A stretch of DNA of 64,000 nt from Epilithonimonas hungarica (GCF_900102265.1 NZ_FNBH01000003.1:496001-560000), one strand, 5' to 3'. Positions 1-9,783 are shown, numbered from the stretch's first letter. Notes: generated from the letters alone by a model not told the origin. Made by a program: numbers and translations.

Positions 1-820
1 TCTGTTCAAAAGAAGTTTTCAAAGATTGAGTCATATAGTTGAGTGATTCTACTATATCTGCCAACTCATCTTCTCCTCTGTCCGACAATCTCACACTATA
101 ATCACCACTTGCTACCTTGCTTGTGACCTGTTTAATAATACTTACCCTTTTAGAGATCTCCAGATCTTTAGCCATTAATTCTTTTTCCAGTCTATCTCTT
201 CGGATAAGGTCGTTTCTCAGTCTTGTGTAGAAAAAAATAGTAACAACCACAGCAGTAATCGCAGAAAAAATAATGAATAAAACGGTTGTGCTGGAAGAAT
301 TATTAAGTGCTTTATTTTTAATAACCAATTGACTTTCTTCATATTTGACAAAGTCTGCAACTATTTGGCGGCATCTATCCATATAGACCTTACTGGAAGT
401 TATCTGCTCTTGTGTCATTGGTAAACCATTGCGTCTATTGATAACAAACTGTCTTAGGTTTTCCATGCTATTATTGGCATTTTGCTGCAGGTCTTCGACT
501 CTTTTCAATTGCAGTTTATCCGTTATTTCTATTTCTTTTGCTCTATCTATAGCTTTTGCATATTCAGAAACGCTTCTGTTGTAGGGCTCCAAAAAAGATT
601 CTTTACCGGTCAATTGATAACCTCTATTCCCTGTCTCTGCGTCCAAAAGAGCTATTAGAACATCTTTAACCGCAGTTATAGAACGCCGGCTTTGAGAAGA
701 TTTTTCACGGTTGTTCATCTGATTCTGAATACTCAGATATGAAGCTAATGAACTCGCAAGTAATATCAAGAGAGATAAACCAACGCCGAATTGCAGATTA
801 CGTATAATTTTTTTTGGCAT
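1..820 (-). CDS. CHASE3-HAMP sensor protein, 5' part only (cut by window edge)
   Basis: The reading frame opens with ATG at 820 on the minus strand and stays open for 273 codons to the left edge, so only the N-terminal part is present. It shows a membrane segment near residues 8-27, an extracytoplasmic region of about 150 residues with the CHASE3-like GNRGYQLTG motif, a second membrane segment near 175-197, and a HAMP-like linker containing GDYSVRLSDRGEDEL. CHASE3 sensors of this kind normally continue into a histidine kinase, which cannot be seen here. The start lies only 4 bp after the end of the REC-PAS-kinase gene, so the two are almost certainly cotranscribed and may form one signalling unit. 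The ligand is unknown. Confidence 0.85.
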   Translation of the reverse strand, partial: MPKKIIRNLQFGVGLSLLILLASSLASYLSIQNQMNNREKSSQSRRSITAVKDVLIALLDAETGNRGYQLTGKESFLEPYNRSVSEYAKAIDRAKEIEITDKLQLKRVEDLQQNANNSMENLRQFVINRRNGLPMTQEQITSSKVYMDRCRQIVADFVKYEESQLVIKNKALNNSSSTTVLFIIFSAITAVVVTIFFYTRLRNDLIRRDRLEKELMAKDLEISKRVSIIKQVTSKVASGDYSVRLSDRGEDELADIVESLNYMTQSLKTSFEQ

Positions 821-824
821 ACGA

Positions 825-2294
825 TTAATTTAATGGTAATGTAAAATAGAATGTGGAACCTTCGTTGACCTCACTGGAAACACCGATAGTTCCGTCGTGC
901 TGTTCAATGATCTCTGAACATATAAATAGACCAATTCCCAGACCTTGAAATTGCACAGAAGATTCTTCCACGCGATAGAATTTTTGAAATACGGAAGGCT
1001 GTTTATATTCCGGGATTCCGATTCCGAAATCTGTTACACTGACTCGGACATTTTCTTCATCAATGAAGGTAGAAACAAAGATCTGATGATTGTCGGGAGA
1101 ATATTTGATGGCATTACTCAAAAAATTGAGCAATACCTGTTCTATTCTCATTTCATCAAGAGGAATCAGAATATCAGGTTTTGGTCCGTGACGTTCAATT
1201 TTAATTTTATCGCTATCGTGTGTTTGTAAAATCGTGTCAATTGAATTTTGAATGACAGATTCAAGATTGGTAGGTTTCTTATTGATTTTTAGTTTACCAT
1301 TTTCGATTTTGGAAACATCAAGAAGGTCGGTAATTAAACTGTTAAGTTTCTCGATCTGGATCAGAACTTTGTCCACATAATTTTTTTCCGGACTTTCTGG
1401 ATCAAATTTAAGCTTGCGGTCCATCAGCTGAACATAAGCTTTTATACTTGTCAGAGGTGTTTTCAGTTCGTGGCTTGCAATACTTAAAAACTCATCTTTC
1501 TCTTTTTCGATTTTCTTTTGATCCTCGATATCTGTAAAAGTTCCGACCCAGTTTTTAATGGTTTCATTTTCAAAGACAGGTGTCATTCTGAGCAGGTGAT
1601 ATCTAAAGCTGTTGGATCTCAAATGTTTGATCCTGACCTCTAGTTCAAGAGGTTTATGTTTTTTTTGAGACCTTTCAAACTCTTTCAAAATATCTTTGTC
1701 ATCAATATGAGTTTCCGGGAACAATGATTTGGAGTTAGAATAATCATACCATTTTGCATTCACGAATGTCACTTGACCATCTTTGTCCAAAGTAAAGGCA
1801 ATCTGCGGCAAAGCTTCCAGCATCAGATGAAAATGGTCGATCTCCGATTTCATCACTACCTGGGACTCTCTTCTGCCTTTCACTTCCAATTCCAGATTCT
1901 GATGATTTTTTTTGAGTGCGAGACTGTTTTCCTGAAGATTATAAAAGGTTTTAACTTTAAGCATCAGGATCTCCGGATCGATTGGTTTTGTAACATAATC
2001 AATCCCTCCAGATGCATAACCTTTTGCTATGAATTGTTTTTCTGTATTGACCGCAGAAAGAAAAATGATAGGAATATCTTTGGTCTTGCTATATCCTGCA
2101 AAGCTTTCCGCCACTTCAAAACCATCCATTCCCGGCATCTGGACATCAAGAATGATCAAGAAATAATTATTTTTTAGCGCTTTTCCTAATGCTTCTTCGC
2201 CTGATTCTGCTGTATCAATTTTAAAACCTTGAGATTCTAATAGCTTTTTTAAAGAATAAATATTGTTTTTATTATCATCAACTATTAAAATCAT
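825..2294 (-). CDS. Hybrid sensor: receiver-PAS-histidine kinase
   Basis: A cytoplasmic 489-residue protein with no membrane segment. An N-terminal receiver domain (about 1-120) has acidic residues at 6-7, phosphoacceptor Asp50 in LIILDVQMPGMDG and Lys103 in VTKP. A PAS-like domain follows (about 150-265). A HisKA dimerisation domain carries His275 in SIASHELKTP. The HATPase domain has the N-box NFLSNAIKYSP, DFGIGIP and GLGIGLFICSEI. A receiver ahead of the kinase suggests its activity is set by phosphorylation from another kinase, possibly the CHASE3 protein encoded 4 bp downstream. All key residues are intact. The output is not identifiable from context. Confidence 0.9.
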   Translation of the reverse strand: MILIVDDNKNNIYSLKKLLESQGFKIDTAESGEEALGKALKNNYFLIILDVQMPGMDGFEVAESFAGYSKTKDIPIIFLSAVNTEKQFIAKGYASGGIDYVTKPIDPEILMLKVKTFYNLQENSLALKKNHQNLELEVKGRRESQVVMKSEIDHFHLMLEALPQIAFTLDKDGQVTFVNAKWYDYSNSKSLFPETHIDDKDILKEFERSQKKHKPLELEVRIKHLRSNSFRYHLLRMTPVFENETIKNWVGTFTDIEDQKKIEKEKDEFLSIASHELKTPLTSIKAYVQLMDRKLKFDPESPEKNYVDKVLIQIEKLNSLITDLLDVSKIENGKLKINKKPTNLESVIQNSIDTILQTHDSDKIKIERHGPKPDILIPLDEMRIEQVLLNFLSNAIKYSPDNHQIFVSTFIDEENVRVSVTDFGIGIPEYKQPSVFQKFYRVEESSVQFQGLGIGLFICSEIIEQHDGTIGVSSEVNEGSTFYFTLPLN

Positions 2295-2447
2295 AAGACA
2301 AATATTGTAGGTGAGTAATTTCTCGTTTCATTAATTTCAAAAATAATGAGATTTTTTTTAGTAGAACACAATTTTTAATTATTTATAAATATTATGTTAA
2401 GTAGAAGTTCATGATTTGTTGATCATTAACCTAATAACAAATTGGCA

Positions 2448-2678
2448 TCATGCGCTTTGTGATGGAGCATAAGTATTTTGATAAACATTAAAACTTGCCA
2501 ATTTATTATTTTGCTGAATGTAAGTGATTTCGACTAAAAAAGATCCAAGTTTATAAATAACGAAACGTAAATCATTCTTTGAACTTTCGTTAATAATCTG
2601 ACCTTGTGTAGTAACCAATTGACATTGGTCCTGAGGCGACAAATTTTTAAAATCAAAATAAGAGATTTCTGTATCCAT
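2448..2678 (-). CDS. Small hypothetical protein
   Basis: An unrecognised protein of 76 residues starting MDTEISYFDFKN. A longer reading from a TTG at 2726 exists, but the ATG at 2678 is preferred because it is a standard start and the extra 16 residues show no feature. It is soluble, without signal peptide or membrane segment, and resembles small orphan proteins common in Flavobacteriia. It sits alone between the sensor operon and the divergent short-chain dehydrogenase. The function is unknown. Confidence 0.5.
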   Translation of the reverse strand: MDTEISYFDFKNLSPQDQCQLVTTQGQIINESSKNDLRFVIYKLGSFLVEITYIQQNNKLASFNVYQNTYAPSQSA

Positions 2679-2970
2679 AATTATAGTTTTGAAATTTGAA
2701 AAGACACTATACAATTTCTTTACCAATCGAAATAAATAATCAATAAAAATATTTAAATATGATTGTAAATTGTTATTTTACAGCATTGGCTACATAAAGT
2801 ATACTTTTTCTTACTTCTGGTTTTATCACGATTCAATTCGAAGGCATTTTCAAATAATTTCCTGTTTGAATAGAAATTTAAAAGATGATCAAAAAAATTC
2901 TGGATCTATTGGATTTACAACTCATTTTTTACTTAGCACATTATTTGTAACTATTTCGAAAAATAAAAAA

Positions 2971-3834
2971 ATGGGAAAAGAAGCTAAAAAGAAAATAAGA
3001 CCCCAGCAAAAACAGAAACGACCGGGACTGGAAAAGAATATGAGTCCAATTCCTGAGACTGACCCGATCAAATATCCGAAAGAAGGGAAATTAAAAAATA
3101 AAGTTGCATTGATCACAGGTGGCGACAGCGGAATTGGAAAGGCAACAGCTTTACTATTTGCGAAAGAAGGCGCAGATATCGTAATCGCTTATCTAAGCGA
3201 AACAAAAGATGCCAGACAAACTCAAAAAGAAGTGGAAGCCTTTTCAAGAAAATGTACTTTGATAAAAGGTGACCTCGGAAAAGAAAATCACTGTAAAAAA
3301 GTTATTCAGGGTACAATAAAAGCCCATGGGAAAATCGATATTATTGTGAATAATGCTGGTCTGCATTGGGAAGCGAAATCGATTGAAGAAATCTCTACAG
3401 ACCAATTAATAAGAACATTTCAGAATAACGTTTTCTCCTATTTTTGGATCACAAAATATGCTATGCCTTATCTCAAAAAAGGCGCAAGCATCATCAATAC
3501 ATCTTCTGTCACAGCTTACAGAGGAAGCCCGCAACTTATTGATTATTCTGCAACCAAAGGTGCCATTATTTCTTTTACGAGAAGCCTGTCTGCAAATCTT
3601 GTCGATAAAGGAATCAGAGTGAATGCAGTTGCGCCAGGTCCGGTTTGGACACCATTGATCGCTTCATCATTCAAACCGAAAAAAAATTCGGAATTTGGAA
3701 GTGATTCACCAATGAAACGTGCCGGAATGCCGAATGAAATCGCACCAAGTTTTCTTTTCCTCGCCAGCGAAGATTCCCGCTTCATCAGCGGACAGGTTCT
3801 TCATCCGAATGGCGGGGAAATTGTAAATGGATAA
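2971..3834 (+). CDS. SDR family oxidoreductase (YghA/YhdF type)
   Basis: A short-chain dehydrogenase of 287 residues, predicted to be an NAD(P)-dependent alcohol/aldehyde oxidoreductase. After a basic N-terminal stretch of about 40 residues come the cofactor motif GGDSGIGKA (from residue 50), NNAG, Ser178/Ser179 and catalytic Tyr192-x3-Lys196 in YSATK. The GDSGIG variant plus the basic extension is typical of the YghA/YhdF stress-associated subgroup. ATG 2971 was chosen; a longer frame runs back to 2770 but translates AT-rich intergenic DNA with no similarity to the family. A PPOX-fold stress protein follows after 34 bp on the same strand, suggesting a two-gene stress operon. Confidence 0.9.
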   Translation: MGKEAKKKIRPQQKQKRPGLEKNMSPIPETDPIKYPKEGKLKNKVALITGGDSGIGKATALLFAKEGADIVIAYLSETKDARQTQKEVEAFSRKCTLIKGDLGKENHCKKVIQGTIKAHGKIDIIVNNAGLHWEAKSIEEISTDQLIRTFQNNVFSYFWITKYAMPYLKKGASIINTSSVTAYRGSPQLIDYSATKGAIISFTRSLSANLVDKGIRVNAVAPGPVWTPLIASSFKPKKNSEFGSDSPMKRAGMPNEIAPSFLFLASEDSRFISGQVLHPNGGEIVNG

Positions 3835-3868
3835 ATCAACATTAAACAAACATCAAAAATAAAATATT

Positions 3869-4375
3869 ATGTCAACACAAGATCTCACACACCTGGAAGC
3901 CATCAAGAAAATTAAAGAATTGTCGGAAAAAGCTAAAATCTGTATGTTCTGTACAGAACTCGACAGATTACCAGTAAACTCCCGACCAATGGGCTTGCAG
4001 GAAACTGATGACAGCGGTAACCTATGGTTCATCAGCAGTGCGACCAGCAACAAGAATTTTGAAATCAAGGAAGACAGACGTGTTCAGCTTTTCTTTATGA
4101 ACAACAGTGACTCAGAATATCTTTCGGTTTACGGCGAAGCTTCCATCTACAAAGACAAATCCACGATTGAAGACAAATGGTCGCCAATGGCAAACGCTTG
4201 GTTCGACGGAAAAGATGACCCCAATGTTTCCATCATCCGAGTGGAACCGAAGGAAACTTATTATTGGGATACGAAAGCTGGAAAACTAGTAAGTCTTTTA
4301 AGTTTTGCCGCCGCTGCAATTACTGGTACCGAAACAGATAATTCTGACGGTGTTGAAGGAACTGCAACGATTTAA
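3869..4375 (+). CDS. Pyridoxamine 5'-phosphate oxidase-fold general stress protein
   Basis: A 168-residue protein of the split-barrel flavin-binding family (general stress protein 26-like). Visible family features are the N-terminal helix region HLEAIKKIKELSEKA, the CMFCTEL strand, GNLWFISSATSNKNFEI, and the pair VQLFFMNN and EYLSVYGEA. Family members bind FMN or F420 and are often induced by stress; the substrate is not known. It probably shares a transcript with the SDR gene upstream (34 bp gap), and a strong hairpin terminator follows the stop codon. Confidence 0.87.
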   Translation: MSTQDLTHLEAIKKIKELSEKAKICMFCTELDRLPVNSRPMGLQETDDSGNLWFISSATSNKNFEIKEDRRVQLFFMNNSDSEYLSVYGEASIYKDKSTIEDKWSPMANAWFDGKDDPNVSIIRVEPKETYYWDTKAGKLVSLLSFAAAAITGTETDNSDGVEGTATI

Positions 4376-4396
4376 ATTAAAATTAATTTTATAAAT

Positions 4397-4426
4397 CTCC
4401 AGTAAAATTTTGCTGGAGTTTTTTTT
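4397..4426 (+). terminator. Rho-independent terminator after the stress operon
   Basis: CTCCAG and CTGGAG arms (extendable through TAAAATTTTG with a G-U pair) are followed directly by eight T residues. It lies 21 bp after the PPOX-fold gene and ends that operon before the DNA repair cluster. Confidence 0.85.
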
Positions 4427-4521
4427 GAGGTTAAATTTAATTTATAAAATATTCAAGAGTCTTGAAAAGAAATAATTTGGTCAGTTTTTTGAATATTCAG
4501 AAATAACCAATTATTATTCTC

Positions 4522-5547
4522 TTGAAACTCATCACATTTACAAACAAAGGCATTTATTGTCCGCAAGGAAAATTTTATATTGACCCGTGGCGACCTGTCG
4601 ATTTGGCGGTCATCACGCACGGTCACGCTGACCACGCCCGTTGGGGAATGAAAAAATATCTTTGTCATCATTTCACAAAACCGATTTTACACAAAAGAAT
4701 CAGTGAAGATATCGAATGTCAAAGTGTGGAATATGGTGAAGTTCTAAATATCAATGGTGTAAAAGTTTCGCTTCATCCGGCTGGTCACATCATCGGTTCG
4801 GCTCAGATTCGGTTGGAATATAAAGGTTATGTAAGTGTGATTTCAGGAGATTATAAAGTTCAGGATGATGGTTTGAGTATGCCTTTCGAATTGGTAAAAT
4901 GCAACGAATTTGTTACAGAAAGCACTTTCGGGCTTCCGATTTACAATTGGTTGGAAGTGGATGATTTGAACAAAAAGATGCAAAGTTGGGTTTTGAGAAA
5001 TAAAGAAAATCAGAAAACATCAGTGTTCGTCGGTTATTCTTTAGGCAAAGCTCAGCGAATTATGAAAGCTGTTGAAGGTTTGGGGAAAATCCACGTTCAC
5101 TACTCTATCGGAAAGCTTAATGAAGCTTTTGAAACCGTCGGAATCAATTTACCTGACTACGAAATCCCCGATTTCAGAGAATCTGTAAAACATCTTCAGA
5201 ACGAAATTGTCATTGTTCCTCCTGCTTTGTTGGACAGCAATGTTATCAAAAAAATTCCGAATCCGGCAACTGCGATTTGCTCCGGCTGGATGCAGGTTCG
5301 TGGTGCAAGAAGATGGCGAAGTGCAGATGCAGGTTTTGCGATGAGCGACCACGCAGACTGGAAAGGTTTGCTGGAAGCCGTAAAAGCGACGGAAGCAGAA
5401 ATCGTGCACGTCACTCACGGACAAACTGAAGTTTTTTCAAAATATTTAAACGAAATCGGAATTAAATCTGATGTTGTGGAAACACTTTACGGAGACGATG
5501 ATGAAGAGGTAACTGAAAAAGAAACCACTGAAAATCCTGAAGTATGA
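4522..5547 (+). CDS. Ligase-associated DNA exonuclease (MBL/beta-CASP fold)
   Basis: A 341-residue metallo-beta-lactamase-fold nuclease of the ligase-associated exonuclease family. The metal-binding motif HGHADH is at residues 33-38, further ligands appear in HPAGHIIGSAQ and ISGDYK, and the C-terminal SDHADW and VTHGQTE motifs belong to the beta-CASP part. Characterised family members are manganese-dependent DNA nucleases in a bacterial repair cluster. The start is a TTG at 4522, chosen because the family begins with the KLITFTxKGIYCPQG strand. The stop codon overlaps the ATG of the ligase gene by 4 bp (ATGA), so the two are translationally coupled. Confidence 0.92.
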   Translation: MKLITFTNKGIYCPQGKFYIDPWRPVDLAVITHGHADHARWGMKKYLCHHFTKPILHKRISEDIECQSVEYGEVLNINGVKVSLHPAGHIIGSAQIRLEYKGYVSVISGDYKVQDDGLSMPFELVKCNEFVTESTFGLPIYNWLEVDDLNKKMQSWVLRNKENQKTSVFVGYSLGKAQRIMKAVEGLGKIHVHYSIGKLNEAFETVGINLPDYEIPDFRESVKHLQNEIVIVPPALLDSNVIKKIPNPATAICSGWMQVRGARRWRSADAGFAMSDHADWKGLLEAVKATEAEIVHVTHGQTEVFSKYLNEIGIKSDVVETLYGDDDEEVTEKETTENPEV

Positions 5548-7124
5548 GACATTTTGCAGAACTCATCAACGCTTTGGAAAGCACCAATAAAACGAATGCT
5601 AAAATTGATGCAATTATCGATTATCTGGAACGTGCACCTGATGATGATAAGCTGTGGTTCATCGCTTTGTTTACGGGCAAAAGACCGAAGCGGAACGTTA
5701 ACACAAATTATATGAAAGAATGGGCGTTGGAAATTACACAATTACCGTTTTGGCTATTTCAGGAAAGCTATTCTTCGGTCGGAGATTTGGGCGAAACGTT
5801 GTCATTAATTCTTCCGCCACCAACAGAAAAAATCGAGAAATCTTTATCTGAATGGATGAATGAAATCGTCGGTTTAAAAAATAAATCTGATGCGGGAAAG
5901 AAAGAATTTGTTCTGAATTCCTGGAACGGTTTGGATTACACGGAACGATTGATTTTCAATAAATTATTGGGCGGAAGTTTCAGAATCGGAGTTTCAGATA
6001 AAACTTTGATTAATGCTTTGACAAAATTTTCCGGACAGGAAGCAAGCACGCTGATGCACAGTTTGATGGGAAAATGGCAACCTGAAGAAGTTTCATTTAA
6101 AGAATTGATTTCTGCAGAAAATATCAATCCTGACAATTCAAAACCCTACCCTTTTTGTCTGGCTTATGCGCTCGAAAAAGATTTGGAAGAACTCGGAACG
6201 CCCGATGAATGGCTGATTGAATACAAATGGGACGGAATTCGTGGGCAAATTATCCGAAGAAATGATGAAGTTTTCATTTGGTCTCGTGGAGAAGAATTGG
6301 TTACCGAACAGTTTCCCGAAATCAAAGAAGTTGTCCAGAATATGAAAGGAAATTTTGTAATTGATGGTGAAATTCTTGCCGTGAAAGATGATAAAGTTTT
6401 AAATTTTAATGAACTACAAAAACGGTTAAACCGAAAAACTTTAACGAAGAAAATGCTTTCGGAAATTCCGATTCAGGTTTTTGCATATGATTTATTGGAA
6501 TTGGAAGGAACAGATTTAAGAGAAAAACCAATCTCTGCCAGACGAGCAATGCTGGAAGAATTATTATTAAATGAAAATCCTGAAAATATCAAAATTTCTC
6601 AAATTATTGATTTTGAAAACTGGGAAGATTTGAATCAAATCAGAGAAAATTCCAGAGACATCAACAGTGAAGGTCTGATGCTGAAGCAGAAAAACTCACC
6701 TTATCATTCCGGTAGAAAAAAAGGCGATTGGTGGAAATGGAAAATCAATCCTTTAACGATTGATGCGGTTTTGATTTATGCTCAAAAAGGAAGCGGAAGA
6801 CGAAGTGCTTATTACACCGATTATACTTTTGCCGTGAAAAATGAAGATAAATTAGTCACAATTGCAAAAGCCTATTCCGGATTGACCGACAAAGAAATAA
6901 TGGAAGTCAGCAAGTTTGTGAATAAAAATGCGATAGAGAAATTTGGTCCTGTCCGTACCGTAAAACCAGAGTTGGTTTTCGAAATTGCGTTTGAAGGAAT
7001 TGGATTCAGTAATCGTCACAAAAGTGGTGTTGCATTGCGTTTCCCAAGAATTTTAAGATGGAGGAAAGATAAAACGGTGGATGAGATTGACAATATTGAA
7101 GAGATTAAGAAATTGATACAATAG
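5544..7124 (+). CDS. ATP-dependent DNA ligase (ligase-associated repair cluster)
   Basis: A 526-residue ATP-dependent DNA ligase that would seal nicks with an AMP-enzyme intermediate. An N-terminal DNA-binding domain (about 1-200) precedes the adenylation domain with active-site Lys228 in EYKWDGIRGQ, then FVIDGEILA, SEGLMLKQ and WWKWK motifs, and a C-terminal OB domain with VFEIAFEGIGFSNRHKSG. It overlaps the exonuclease gene by 4 bp and precedes the helicase, the conserved order of the ligase-associated repair cluster. The family acts with an Lhr-type helicase and a metallophosphoesterase in DNA end processing; the exact pathway is not settled. Confidence 0.94.
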   Translation: MRHFAELINALESTNKTNAKIDAIIDYLERAPDDDKLWFIALFTGKRPKRNVNTNYMKEWALEITQLPFWLFQESYSSVGDLGETLSLILPPPTEKIEKSLSEWMNEIVGLKNKSDAGKKEFVLNSWNGLDYTERLIFNKLLGGSFRIGVSDKTLINALTKFSGQEASTLMHSLMGKWQPEEVSFKELISAENINPDNSKPYPFCLAYALEKDLEELGTPDEWLIEYKWDGIRGQIIRRNDEVFIWSRGEELVTEQFPEIKEVVQNMKGNFVIDGEILAVKDDKVLNFNELQKRLNRKTLTKKMLSEIPIQVFAYDLLELEGTDLREKPISARRAMLEELLLNENPENIKISQIIDFENWEDLNQIRENSRDINSEGLMLKQKNSPYHSGRKKGDWWKWKINPLTIDAVLIYAQKGSGRRSAYYTDYTFAVKNEDKLVTIAKAYSGLTDKEIMEVSKFVNKNAIEKFGPVRTVKPELVFEIAFEGIGFSNRHKSGVALRFPRILRWRKDKTVDEIDNIEEIKKLIQ

Positions 7125-7127
7125 ACG

Positions 7128-7199
7128 CTTTGACTCCGCTCAGCGTGACAATTCTAATACTGAATGTTTTTAGCGATGTCAGTCTGAGCGGAGTCGAAG
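7128..7199. repeat. Inverted-repeat element between ligase and helicase genes
   Basis: Two arms of about 23 bp (7128-7150 and 7177-7199) are imperfect reverse complements, built around CTCCGCTCAGCGTGACA and TGTCAGTCTGAGCGGAG, with a 26-bp spacer. The same kind of element, with CTTCGACAAGCTCAGCCTG arms, lies at 20238-20313. It fills most of the 102 bp between the ligase stop and the helicase start. It may act as an RNA hairpin in the polycistronic message; mobility is not shown. Confidence 0.8.
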
Positions 7200-7226
7200 A
7201 CTTTGTAATTTATAAAATATATTTAT

Positions 7227-9680
7227 TTGAACCAATTTGAAAATACCGACGGCTTTAAAATCATTCAAAACTGGATGATGGAAAAATTGATTTCACCTTT
7301 CAAATTTCAGATTGATACCTGGCAGAAATTCGGGAATGGCTACAGCGGATTGGTTGTTGCGCCGACTGGTTTTGGGAAAACTTATTCGGTTTTTTTAGCT
7401 TTGATTTTAGACTTTCTGAATCATCCCGAAAAATATAAAAGCGGACTGAAAATGATATGGATTACACCACTTCGTTCGCTTTCAAAAGATATCGCCAAAG
7501 CAATGCAGGAGGCGACTGACGAGATTGGTCTGGACTGGACAGTCGGCGTAAGAAATGGCGATACAGACCCGAAAGTCCGTCAGCAACAAGTCAAAAATAT
7601 GCCCGAAATCCTTGTGGCAACTCCCGAAAGTTTACACTTGCTTCTCGGACAAAAAAATCATCAGCGTTTTTTCAAAGATTTGCAATGTATCGTTGTTGAT
7701 GAATGGCACGAATTGTTGGGTTCAAAACGTGGTGTTTTGGTCGAATTGGGAATTTCCCAGCTTAGAAAATATGTTCCGAAAATGAAGATTTGGGGCGTCT
7801 CGGCAACGATTGGAAATCTGGATGAAGCGATGGAAGTTTTGATTCCTTACAACATCAAAAAAACAAAAATCACTGCTAAAGAAAAAAAGAAAATCGATAT
7901 CCTTTCTGTTTTTCCGGATGAAGTGGAAATTTTGCCTTGGGCAGGACATCTCGGACATAAATTAGCCGATAAAGTTGTCCCAATCATTCTCAATTCAAAA
8001 TCGACCATTGTTTTTACCAATACGAGAAGCCAGAGCGAAATGTGGTATCAACTTTTGCTTGAAGCTTATCCCGATTTTGCCGGACAAATCGCTATTCATC
8101 ACAGCTCGATTGATGCGCATCTGAGAATCTGGATTGAAGAAAATCTGAGTAATGGCAAACTAAAAGCGGTTGTTTCCACTTCATCCTTAGATTTAGGAAT
8201 TGATTTTAAACCTGTTGATACGGTCATTCAAATAGGTTCTGCGAAAGGTGTTGCGAGATTTCTGCAACGTGCCGGACGAAGTGGTCACTCCCCTTTTGAA
8301 ACTTCGAAAATCTATTGTGTTCCGACCCATTCTTTAGAATTAATCGAGGTTTCTGCCTTGAAGGAAGCTGTTAAACAAAATGTGATTGAACCTCGTGAAC
8401 CACAGGTTTTGTGCTTCGATGTTTTGGTTCAGTTTCTGATGACTCTGGCGATTGGCGACGGATTTTATCCCGATGAAACTTACGAAAGAATCAAACAGAT
8501 TTATACATTTCAGGAAATCAGGGATGAAGAATGGAAAGCCATCATCGATTTTCTCACGATTGGCGGAAGTGCGCTGAAAAACTACGAAGAATACCATAAA
8601 GTGGTTGTGATGGAAGACGGTTTGCACAAAGTCACTTCACGCAGGATTGCGATGCTTCACCGGATGAATATGGGTGCGATTGTGAGCGATGCGATGCTGA
8701 AAGTGAAATTTATTTCCGGCGGTTACATCGGAATGGTCGAGGAATATTTTATTTCGAAATTAAAGAAAGACGAGAAGTTCATCTTGGCAGGCCGTGTTTT
8801 GGAAGTTGCGATGGTAAAAGATATGACCGTCTATGTCCGATTATCAAAGGGAAAAGCTTTGGCGCCAAGTTATTTGGGAGGAAGATTACCGTTGAGTTCA
8901 AATCTCGGACATTTTCTCAGAGAAAAACTTTCCGGAGCATTAAATCCGAAAGCCTCTGAAAAAGAACTAAAGTTTTTGCATCCGCTTTTGGTAAATCAGG
9001 AAGAACGCTCCCACATTCCGAAAGAAGATGAATTTTTGGTAGAATTAATTAAAAATCGGGAAGGTTATCATCTGTTTATGTATCCTTTTGAAGGTCGATT
9101 AGTTCATGAAGTAATGGCTGCGCTGATTGCCTACCGAATTTCAAAGCTCGCTCCTATTTCTTTCTCAATGGCGATGAATGATTATGGTTTTGAGTTGTTC
9201 AGCGACAAAGAAATTCCGTTGAATGAAGAAAATTTAGACAAAATTTTAACAAGAGAAAATCTGATGACCGATGTGATTTCCAGTATTAATGCTGCGGAAA
9301 TGGCTCGAAGAAAATTCAGAGATATTGCGGTGATTTCAGGAATGGTTGTACAGAATTTTCCAGGACAGCAACGTTCTAATAAATCGCTTCAAAGTTCGGC
9401 AGGATTGATTTTCAAAGTTCTGGAAGATTATGACCCGAATCATTTTCTTGTGAGACAGGCTTACACAGAAGTTTTCAATATGCAATTACAAGAACAAAGA
9501 TTGGTGGAAGCTTTTAAACGGATTGAAAAATCGAAAATTATCCTGAAGTTTGCGAATGCTTTTACACCTTTGAGTTTCCCGATAAAAGTGGATAGTTTGA
9601 GGCAGACTTTGACAAGTGAGAATCTGGATGCGAGAATTCAAAAGTTGATTATGCAGGCGAAGAAAGGGAAAATAATTTAA
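7227..9680 (+). CDS. Ligase-associated DEXH-box DNA helicase (Lhr-core type)
   Basis: An 817-residue superfamily 2 helicase of the Lhr-core group that would translocate 3' to 5' on single-stranded DNA using ATP. Motif I APTGFGKT is at 45-52, motif Ia TPLRSLSKD, motif II DEWH at 158-161, motif III SATIG, motif V STSSLDLGIDF and motif VI QRAGRSGHSP. The C-terminal half is the Lhr-specific winged-helix and core domain. The start used is TTG 7227; an ATG at 7275 would also leave the helicase motifs intact. It follows the ligase after an inverted-repeat element and precedes the phosphoesterase, consistent with the four-gene repair cluster. Confidence 0.92.
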   Translation: MNQFENTDGFKIIQNWMMEKLISPFKFQIDTWQKFGNGYSGLVVAPTGFGKTYSVFLALILDFLNHPEKYKSGLKMIWITPLRSLSKDIAKAMQEATDEIGLDWTVGVRNGDTDPKVRQQQVKNMPEILVATPESLHLLLGQKNHQRFFKDLQCIVVDEWHELLGSKRGVLVELGISQLRKYVPKMKIWGVSATIGNLDEAMEVLIPYNIKKTKITAKEKKKIDILSVFPDEVEILPWAGHLGHKLADKVVPIILNSKSTIVFTNTRSQSEMWYQLLLEAYPDFAGQIAIHHSSIDAHLRIWIEENLSNGKLKAVVSTSSLDLGIDFKPVDTVIQIGSAKGVARFLQRAGRSGHSPFETSKIYCVPTHSLELIEVSALKEAVKQNVIEPREPQVLCFDVLVQFLMTLAIGDGFYPDETYERIKQIYTFQEIRDEEWKAIIDFLTIGGSALKNYEEYHKVVVMEDGLHKVTSRRIAMLHRMNMGAIVSDAMLKVKFISGGYIGMVEEYFISKLKKDEKFILAGRVLEVAMVKDMTVYVRLSKGKALAPSYLGGRLPLSSNLGHFLREKLSGALNPKASEKELKFLHPLLVNQEERSHIPKEDEFLVELIKNREGYHLFMYPFEGRLVHEVMAALIAYRISKLAPISFSMAMNDYGFELFSDKEIPLNEENLDKILTRENLMTDVISSINAAEMARRKFRDIAVISGMVVQNFPGQQRSNKSLQSSAGLIFKVLEDYDPNHFLVRQAYTEVFNMQLQEQRLVEAFKRIEKSKIILKFANAFTPLSFPIKVDSLRQTLTSENLDARIQKLIMQAKKGKII

Positions 9681-9685
9681 CAGTA

Positions 9686-9766
9686 TTTTGTCATTCCCTA
9701 GGAAACCTAACGAAGTGGTTCGACGAGGTCAATCTCAGCGGTTTAGATTCCTAGGGAATGACAAAA
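9686..9766. repeat. 81-bp inverted-repeat element between helicase and phosphoesterase
   Basis: Perfect 19-bp terminal arms, TTTTGTCATTCCCTAGGAA at 9686-9704 and its reverse complement at 9748-9766, enclose a 43-bp centre with further partial pairing. It starts 6 bp after the helicase stop and ends 17 bp before the phosphoesterase ATG. It is distinct in sequence from the element at 7128-7199 but of the same general design. A frame from TTG 9688 reads through it into the phosphoesterase gene, but this is judged accidental. Confidence 0.85.
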
Positions 9767-9783
9767 ATTACGTTTATTTAATT

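Noticed and set aside
2770-2970. 67-codon N-terminal extension of the SDR protein
   Set aside because: AT-rich intergenic DNA; the family begins close to ATG 2971, which has an A-rich leader usual for this group.
9688-9783. 32-codon extension of the PdeM reading frame
   Set aside because: It translates an inverted-repeat element from a TTG; ATG 9784 matches the family start.
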